From the NCBI RefSeq assembly GCF_963259705.1, contig NC_081842.1:178563849-178627848 (forward strand): a DNA stretch of 64,000 bases, given 5' to 3'. The translations under genes and the position numbers were made by a program. Below the pieces are notes generated by a model, which had not been told where the DNA came from, did no database searches, and saw nothing but the letters and a program-made list of their open reading frames with translations. This stretch comes from Myotis daubentonii. Lineage: Eukaryota; Chordata; Mammalia; Chiroptera; Vespertilionidae. How positions within the stretch are numbered: the stretch's first letter is position 1; every line of letters starts with the position of its first letter. This document shows, piece after piece, positions 57,022 to 64,000 of this stretch.

Positions 57022-57475
57022 TGGTAGTGGACTGAATTGTGTGCCCCAAAAGATATGCCCCATCTTCAGTACTCTGTGACCCTATTTGGAAACAGGATCT
57101 TCCCAGATATAATTAGGTCAGGGGTCTTAAGATGTGATCATTTTGGCTCTAGGGTGGGCCCAAAATCCAATGACTAGTGTCCTTATAACAGAAAGGAGAG
57201 GGAGACTTAGGAAAGAGATGCCCAGGAAGGAAAGCCCTGTGAGGAGGGGTGCCGAGATCAGAATGACCATGAGCCAAGAAACACTTGGAGTCTCCGGAAG
57301 AGAGAGGAGGCAAAGAATGGATTCTTCATTAGAGACTTCAGAGAGAATGCAGCCCGCCTGACACTTTAATTTCGCACTCTTTGGCTATCAGAACTGTGCA
57401 AGAATAAATTCCTGTTGCTTGAAGCCACCAAGGATGTGGCATTTGTTACGCAGCCCTAGAAACTGTGATATGAGC
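57022..57475 (+). mobile_element. Solitary MLT1-type MaLR LTR
   Basis: 'ggactgaattgtgtgccccaaaagatatgcc', 'ctgtgaccctatttggaaacaggatctt', 'agggtgggcccaaaatccaatgactagtgtccttataacag', 'gagccaagaaacacttgg', 'cagaactgtgcaagaataaattcctgttg', 'acgcagccctagaaactg' follow MLT1 throughout. It is non-coding, and better preserved than the copy at 27.4 kb. The polyadenylation signal AATAAA at 57402 is the family's own. Confidence 0.9.
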
Positions 57476-57769
57476 GGGAACTGTGCCTCTCACTAGTGGG
57501 ATATCAAGCCTACCCACCTGCTCCAGAATCTTCAACCTCACTGTGCAAACAGTAGGACCTCCATGAAAGCCATAGGATGTACTAATTGGAAAGGCCTTGT
57601 CTCCATTTTTAGCTGAACTGGCTATCCTAAAGATTGACCAAAGCCAAAGAAAGGTTATGAAAACACCACAGCTGCGCCAATCAGTGAGCATGGAAGGCAT
57701 TAGCATCTCCTGCAGGCTCACTCTAGGGTGGGCTAGCTGCTCTACCCCTGGCGTCTAGTTTAGTCATCT

Positions 57770-57965
57770 TTCAATCAGCATGTATTATTGAGTACCTGTT
57801 CTTAAGGCCCATTTTAGAGGGCCTTCTCAAGGAAATGTTAACAGAGGGTTCCAGCGGAGGCTCAGGGAGGTGGGGTAACCTGCCTGAGATGTCACAATGA
57901 GTAAGTGGTGGTGTTGGGACTGGAACCCTGGGCTCTCAGGGCTGTTTCTGTTCACTAAGCTAGTA
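57770..57965 (-). repeat. MIR SINE, antisense
   Basis: 'tattattgagtacctgttcttaagg', 'ggaggctcagggaggtggggtaacctgcctgagatgtcacaatgagtaagtgg' is reverse MIR. Confidence 0.75.
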
Positions 57966-58479
57966 TTCTTTATGGCAGGAGGAGGATAAGGACAGGGAGG
58001 ATGGGGGAGGGGGAGGCCAGGTGCCAAAGAGTGATTCAGTGCTGGAAGATTGTGTTTTTGTTTTCATTGTCTAGAAACAATTAGATATCACACCTCTAAC
58101 TTTCGATTTTTTTCTAGTGGTGCTAAATTTAAGCCTTGAGTGATCGTTATCTGATCCATGTGCATCTTTCCACAGGCAAAGTGAATCATATGGTAAAGCT
58201 ACCATGATAATTCTAGACAACATTGCAACCATGGCATAAAGTACAAGTGTGACAGCAGGCACGTCACTGTCGCAGATGAAACAACGCTGATCCCAAAGGC
58301 GCATGGGTGAAAGGAGTGGGCCCCTAAGTGACCACGAATTCTCCTCTCAGCACTCCTCTCCTTGGTTTGGGTAAGACAAAAGCTGGTCAGTGAGCCATCC
58401 AGGCCAGGAATCACCTGGATCGTCTGTGTAGGCTCTTCTTTGCCATTTCAGAGAGAGGTCACACACACTTAAGTATTCT

Positions 58480-58640
58480 GCTCTGAGTGTGATGAGAAGC
58501 CACTGAAGGGAGTGGCACAGAGAAGTAGCAAGGACTGGATCAGGTTGTGGAGGAATACCATGTTTGAAGAATAACACGGGGAGCCAGACGGAGAAGAGGA
58601 GGCCAGTGAGAAGGCTGCTGCAACAATCCAGGGAGCAGCT
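58480..58640. repeat. Ancient LINE-like repeat fragment
   Basis: 'tgatgagaagccactgaagggagtggcacagagaag' through 'gaggccagtgagaaggctgctgcaacaatccaggg' is the familiar mid-part of the same old repeat type seen at 3094 and 24680. The 143-codon minus-strand frame here (58347-58778) overlies the repeat. Confidence 0.5.
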
Positions 58641-58844
58641 GAGCCTGCACACAGGGGCTGAGCCATAGCAGATCAAAACTGACCAAAGAAAGGAAAGTGA
58701 AGGGAATGGTCGGGAAAGAAAGAATAAGGCTAGGAAGGAGAAAATAAAGGTGGAGTGAGAGAGAAAAGAATGTTTCATGTAGTAAACAAGACCTCAGATA
58801 ATCAATTAGTGAATGTAAGACTCTGGGATGGGAATAAGGGAAAC

Positions 58845-59030
58845 AGGTACCCCCTATGTGCTAACCACCCACTTCATTGTATGACAATCACTCGAGGTAG
58901 AAATAAAGAGCCTCTACTTTATAGATGAGGCATCTGAGGCACAGAAAAGTTAAGTAATTCCTCCAAGGTCACACAGCCAATATGGAAGTGCTGGGATCAA
59001 AGTCGAGGGATTAAGCCCTAAACCTGCTCT
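58845..59030 (-). repeat. MIR SINE, antisense
   Basis: 'gtaccccctatgtgctaaccacc', 'ttatagatgaggcatctgaggcacagaaaagttaagtaattcctccaaggtcacacagcc' is reverse MIR. Confidence 0.85.
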
Positions 59031-59099
59031 TTCGAAATCTTATTCTGGACGGTGCAAAGAGGTATATAGACACCCTCCCTGCTCTCTGAAACTTCCCTG

Positions 59100-59275
59100 A
59101 CTTATAACAACCCCATGAGGTCAGAACTGTTATTATCCCTATTTTTAGAAATGAGAAAACTGATGCCTAGAGAGGTTAAGTGACTTGCCCAAGTCACAAC
59201 AGCTGGTAAGTGGCAGAGCCAAGATCAATCAATGGTTTAGCAGCAAATATCCTAACCACTACCCTGTGTCACTAT
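59100..59275 (-). repeat. MIR SINE, antisense
   Basis: 'acaaccccatgaggtcagaactgttattatccctatttttagaaatgagaaaactgatgcctagagaggttaagtgacttgcccaag' is the best MIR core in the window. A separate copy from the one just before it. Confidence 0.88.
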
Positions 59276-59814
59276 GTAATGTAGTTGTTTTCAACATTAG
59301 TAAAATATACTTTTAAACCTCATTTATAGATAGAAGATAGGTGAGAAAGGAATCAAGTCATTTAAGTCTACCCATTCGCCAAGACTTCCTGCAAACATGC
59401 ACACACATTTATTGACATATACACCCACATATAGATACGGACACACCCATAAAGCGTATGCATACACAACATTCCAAAGTCAATTGTTTCCTAAATTAGG
59501 CTCTGTCATCTGGGTCTCTGGGGAAGGTAAGTCATTTACCCAATTATGATGAATTGCCAAAGCCATCGTCCATTCCCAAGCAGTACATGGACCTAGTCTT
59601 CAAATTACTTATTAAGAAGTCCATTGGAACCCTCTGTTAACATTTCCTTGAGAAGCCTGGGGAAGCAGTGGGAGTTGAAAGGTTGAAATGTCAAATATTC
59701 AACCCTTAGCGCTAGAGACCTCCTCCAAACACTGATGATTCCTGATGCCTTGCTTCTCTGGAAATACAGACTGGGCCCCCACTGCTGTGTAATTCGATTC
59801 CAAACATCAAAAGG
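59276..59814. other. No recognised feature
   Basis: Mixed sequence with a CA/TA-rich patch at 59398-59470. No gene. Confidence 0.5.
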
Positions 59815-60010
59815 AATCGGTCTCTGTGGTGTAGAGAAATGTGACAGCCAGAGATCTACCCTTTCCTAGCTATATGATCCAAGCAGGTGACTGGGTTCCC
59901 GTATAAACAAAAGGCGGATAACATAATATCTACTTCTGAGCTATCATGAGGATTATAAAAGGGCCCTTAAATAAAGTGTCAAGCACACAGGTGGTGCCAA
60001 GGCAGGGCAG
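59815..60010 (+). repeat. MIR SINE
   Basis: 'ggtgtagagaaatgtgacagccag', 'gctatatgatccaagcaggtgactggg', 'gagctatcatgaggattataaaagggcccttaaataaagtgtcaagcac' in sense order. Confidence 0.7.
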
Positions 60011-60359
60011 ATTTTAGAGTCTTGACCTTTCCCCTATAAGGTAGAGAGTTGCTAACGTCCAACCAACAGAACCTATAATTACCATCTTTGGCCACCACAG
60101 GAAGGAGATGTAAATTAACAAGAACAAAAAAAAAAAGCAGTCAGATGTTTTCAGGTGGAAAGGCAGGCCCAGGCATCATTACCATGTTGCTAGGTGTTGT
60201 TAAGCCACCCACCTAGCCAAAGAGTGGGCAGCAATTAATGTAATTAGCACAGTGATGAGTGTCCTCTGTAATGATAAACAGCTCAGTCCTGCAAAACTTG
60301 ACAGACCTGCTGCTCCCAGGAGGCTCTTGACCCTGAACATCCACTGGGGGAGTGGTATA

Positions 60360-60545
60360 GAGTAGTTTAGTGGAGGGAGACTGACTTTGAATCAGATGGC
60401 ACGGGAAGTAAATCCTGTCTTTGCTAATTTCTAGCTGTGTGACTAAAGGCAAACTGTGCCACCTCTCTGAGCCTTAGTTTTCCTTATCTATAAAATGGGG
60501 TTAATAATATCCTCACAGGGTTGAAATAGTTCTCTGTATCTTTAT
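60360..60545 (+). repeat. MIR SINE
   Basis: 'gactttgaatcagatggcacgggaag', 'gctgtgtgactaaaggcaaactgtgccacctctctgagccttagttttccttatctataaaatggggttaataatatcc' is a clear MIR. Confidence 0.85.
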
Positions 60546-62155
60546 CATCAGCATCATCGAAGAAAACCCAAACCAAGCTGGTGCTGAACTGGCAAAACAG
60601 TGGAGTGTCTAAGACACAAACCTTGCTAGGGCCTAGGAGAGTCTAAGGAGACACAAACACCGCTGGGGCCTAGAGCGGGAGCAGCCATTTCTTTTTCTCT
60701 GACTAAATTCAGGGCACACAGCACTGATCTGAGTAGCTAGAGTTTGGGATGCAAAAGGATATTGATACCCATGGGGGTAAAAAAAGGAGAGGAAGTACTC
60801 TTTGACTTGATTAATTATTTAAGATAATGTTATAAATAATTACCACAAGTGTTATCAGTAATACTACCGTTCACATAAAAGCGCCACAGCAATCTGGCAG
60901 GTGGTAATAAAAACACGAAACCTGCCTATAACTTTGAACCTAGCAATGCCATTTTAAGAATTTACACTCTCGCAAAAGAAGGCAAATAATCTAAAGGTTA
61001 TAGCGTGTATGTGTATGTGTGTTTATGGTGAGGTTCTTGATAATCATTAAAATTCACTAATTCATCCAATAGTCGCTCACTGCCTACTGGTACCAGGGAA
61101 TAAAGACATTGAGTGTGAGGAGTTACACACACACACATAATCAGGATTCATTCAAATGAAGGCTCTGAAAAGGTCTGTAAAGGAGAATGGATCAAAAGGG
61201 AGGGATCAACAGGGAAACTGTTAAGCAAACTAAAGCATAATCCCTGAGAGTGATTGACAAGAGAAAACTACATAGATACTTGGAAACATGCATATGAAGT
61301 GGTACTAAATGAAAAGAAACAAGGAAAAAGGATGACAGGACTCAGAGAATGTCGAGCTAAAAGGACCTGGGACAACAGCCAGTTTAGTATTGTTCCACCC
61401 TTTCCACAGAGACCTTGTGGCAAGTGAGGTTCACATATTCTAATGATGTAGGCAGAGAAAAATTAAGTTCTGGGTAATAATAATAAAATTCCCAGCTGCT
61501 AGCTGTCACTCCACTGTTTTTTCTCCCACTTGAGAAAGCTTCTCAGTATACCAGGGAGTGAGGCTGATGCTGTTAAAGGAATAAACTTAAATCAATTCTA
61601 ATTTGTTTAATAAAATGGAGACTGAGAGGCAACACTGCAGTTGAACACCAGAAATCTGGCCCAAGCCTCCAAGCTATTGATGGAGAAGCTGAACCCCACA
61701 TGACCTTTCTTCCTGTCATGCTAGCACACACTTCTTGCTCAATCGGTATTCGTTGAGTGAGTATTCGTGAATGACTAGGCAAATGAGATGCGGTGACCGA
61801 GATCACCCACACTATATGTGGTTGGTAACATATACTGATTAAAACTCAGACTGGGAGTGAATTTAGACTGTACCTAGAAATGCCTGGTCATGGTGTTACC
61901 ATTCTTTAATTTGCTCAAGTGTAACGTGAGAAATAAAACAATGGCTCAGCAGACACAGCGATGTAGAAGGGCCACAGTAATAGCCTGAGAAGACATGGAG
62001 TTCTAGAATCCTCAGGTTATGGATGGTACCAGTGTCCAGTCTCCAGTGCTTAAAAGCCACAACAGAGGTCTCCCCATAAAATGACACTTTAACTACCCAT
62101 CTTGGAACAAAGGGTCTTGTAACAAAATCAGCCAAGTGCATAGCCCATAGGGGAA
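60546..62155. other. No recognised gene
   Basis: AT-rich, low repeat density apart from small L2/MIR-like scraps (about 61045-61110, 61720-61770 and 61860-61940). A short direct duplication occurs at 60606-60671 ('gtctaagacacaaaccttgctagggcctag' / 'agacacaaacaccgctggggcctag', about 50 bp apart). No supported exon. Confidence 0.5.
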
Positions 62156-62159
62156 AGTC

Positions 62160-62560
62160 CTCCCACCTGATGGTTGGGGGTCTCTCCTTCTTGCCTTCCC
62201 TCTGCTTGGAATGCCCCTCCTGCCCTGTCCTCCCAGTATTAGTGTTTATATCCTTTATACTGTAGCCCCTCTTCAGAGAGGCTCTTTCTGATCATCCGCT
62301 TTTAAAAAGTCCCCACTGTTGTTGTTCTTCAAAAACAGAAGGGTGTAGATCTTCTAGGTCTGTAGGCTCAATCATTTCCCAGCTCCCTGTCAGATAACAC
62401 TTCCGTATCCTACTAGCTACTCCACAGAGAAAACATAGTTCCTACCCAGTTCTTTTCACTCATAACATTTATTGTATATTGTGATTTTGTATTAATTTGT
62501 TTACCTATTATCTATATACTGCAATCAAAACACTAGTAATTACAATTAATATTTATTGGA
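62160..62560 (+). repeat. L2 LINE 3' region
   Basis: 'cttgccttccctctgcttggaatgcccctcctgccctg', 'cctcttcagagaggctctttctgatcatcc', 'cataacatttattgtatattgtgattttg' are L2 in order. Confidence 0.75.
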
Positions 62561-62770
62561 CACTTACTGTGTCCAGTACTCTTTCTAAGTACTTTACATA
62601 TCAATTCAATTAATATTCACAGCAACCCTCTAAAATAGGTTCTTTCATGAGCCCGGTTTTACAGATGAGGACATGGAGATTTAGAGAGGAATGTGGCCAA
62701 GTTCTTTGCAAGTTAAGGACAGAACGTGAGATTAGATCCCAGTGATCTGGCTCCAGAGGTTAAGCCTACA
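62540..62770 (-). repeat. MIR SINE, antisense
   Basis: 'atttattggacacttactgtgtccagtactctttctaagtactttacatatc', 'gagcccggttttacagatgaggacatggag' is reverse MIR. Confidence 0.8.
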
Positions 62771-63755
62771 AAAGGAGCCTCAGCCGTAACACAGCCATTC
62801 TGCTCCAGGGCCCCTATGGGGGCTGTCAGAGCACATCGATAAATATGACAGCCCTCTCTCAAGGAGCTCACAGGCTAGTGAGGAAGAGGAACCCTGCAAC
62901 CGAGGAGAGGAAGGGAAGTAGAAGTAGACAATCACACTGGAAGGGAAGGCAGAAGGCCCAGAGGGAGAGACTCTAGTCTCTGAATGAATTCTACCTCTGG
63001 GAGTCTCTGCTTGTTCTGCTCACAAAGCCTGCAGACCCCCCCCCCCCTCCATCTGCACAGGTGGACTGCTTTGCTGTAATACATGATACTGTGATATGTG
63101 TTACTGTAAGACAAGTAAGACTGGTAACTGGGGGGATGAGAACAACATAACATGCAAGTGTCTTTATTTCACACTGATTTTCCCCAGGATGTTAACGTTT
63201 TAGTATAGCACCGAGCAGCAGCAACTGAGTGGAAACAATACTAACACAGCTGAGTGTGGCTGAAACAGAGGCACACGGTACTAGGGGTACTGGTGAGATG
63301 CCCTTTCTCCCTCCTCCTCCTGCTTGGCTGTTCACCCACATGTCCTTTCCTGTAAGGGCATATTGCATGGCACCTCCCATCTTTGAGCATTTGCCCTCAG
63401 CTCCATAACTCAGCAGCCTCACCCCCACCCTGTGCCTTCATCAAGCTACCTCTGCCAGTTTTAAAGTAAGGTCTTATGTTTGCTGTAGTATGTATAGGTG
63501 TGTATATTTATTTACTTAGTCAAATTTTAACAGGTCTTTTAGCTTTATTATTTTTATTAGGATAAAAAGTTTTATCTTGGCATTGTGGTCAAAATATTGT
63601 AGAGGTTTTTAATAATCTGCCTCAACCCTATTTTTGCAAAATGTCCCGTTTTTACTTTACTTTTTGTCTGCAGGACACAAAGTGTTTCAGGAACATACAC
63701 GTCCCATTATAGCAGAATCACCTGTATCGGTTCACCAAAGGCTTTGCTGGTAGCT
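62771..63755. other. No recognised gene
   Basis: An L2-like piece may lie at 62830-62900 ('cagccctctctcaaggagctcacaggctagtgagg'). After 63470 the sequence is AT-rich. Minus frames at 62932-63153 and 63192-63428 have no motifs. Confidence 0.45.
63036..63047. repeat. C12 homopolymer
   Basis: Twelve consecutive C. The length is uncertain in any single read. Confidence 0.9.
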
Positions 63756-63985
63756 ATTATGGTATTCCTTACACATGTTCCTTGAAGTAGGCATATATGG
63801 CGTTCACCACACTCATTTTCAGATGTGGGAACTGGACTCAGAGGTATAAAGTGACTTATCTGGAGGACATGAAATGGGACTTGAACCAGGTCTTCAACTC
63901 ATTTACCCAGTCCATCTACCCAGTCTCCATTGTATCCACAGCACTTAGCACGTTTCCTAGCACACTGCAAGCAATTTATCAATAA
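63756..63985 (-). repeat. MIR fragment, then L2-type scrap
   Basis: 'gctattatggtattcc', 'tcattttcagatgtgggaactggactcagaggtataaagtgacttatc', 'gggacttgaaccaggtcttcaactc' is reverse MIR. 'gtatccacagcacttagcacgtttcctagcac' near the window end reads as a sense L2 tail. Confidence 0.65.
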
Positions 63986-64000
63986 GTCATTCTGGGGAAA

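Noticed and set aside
60606..60671. Short direct repeat as a target-site duplication
   Set aside because: The copies are imperfect, about 50 bp apart and enclose no element; more likely a small local duplication.

Overview
The window reads as nuclear DNA of a vespertilionid (evening) bat. The basis is its set of repeats: five tRNA-derived Ves SINEs, a non-autonomous HeliBat-type Helitron, a SPIN-type hAT element, other bat-type hAT elements and young L1 LINEs, on a background of old mammalian repeats (MIR, L2, MER5A, MLT1, MLT2, degraded L1). I found no host protein-coding exon, tRNA, rRNA or CRISPR array. The stretch looks intergenic or deep-intronic. The only long convincing coding frame belongs to an L1.

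Layout. Bases 880-2410 are a nest of three DNA transposons: a 409-bp hAT with perfect 8-bp target duplication, next to a second hAT that is split by a 487-bp Helitron. Bases 2.9-5.1 kb hold a pyrimidine tract and old repeats. Bases 5.4-7.7 kb are an old sense-strand L1 tail interrupted by a 200-bp GAAA/GA/GGGA microsatellite. At 10.75-11.31 kb an ancient MER5A and a SPIN element lie about 100 bp apart. Bases 16-19 kb hold two Ves SINEs. Bases 20.39-24.67 kb are a young 5'-truncated L1 with the tail of ORF1 and a full-length ORF2 carrying one frameshift, bounded by a 16-bp target duplication. A 165-bp copy of the same L1 tail sits at 32.96 kb. ERVL/MaLR LTRs lie at 26.5, 27.4 and 57.0 kb. Further Ves SINEs at 28.4, 44.3 and 51.9 kb sit in older sequence; the last two split L2 copies. 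A GC- and CpG-rich block at 47.83-48.08 kb, with a weaker one near 49.05 kb, is the best candidate for an unannotated promoter.

The parts do not form a pathway. They record successive invasions: MIR/L2 first, then MER5A, MLT and old L1, then bat-era hATs, Helitron and Ves, and finally L1 copies young enough to keep exact target duplications. Horizontal transfer is established in the literature for SPIN and is inferred here from family recognition. I did not find an undescribed biological system. The most useful leads are the nested transposon cluster, the long internal palindromes of the 890-1298 hAT, the near-intact L1 ORF2 with an Ala in the usual Ser-Asp-His motif, and the CpG-rich block.
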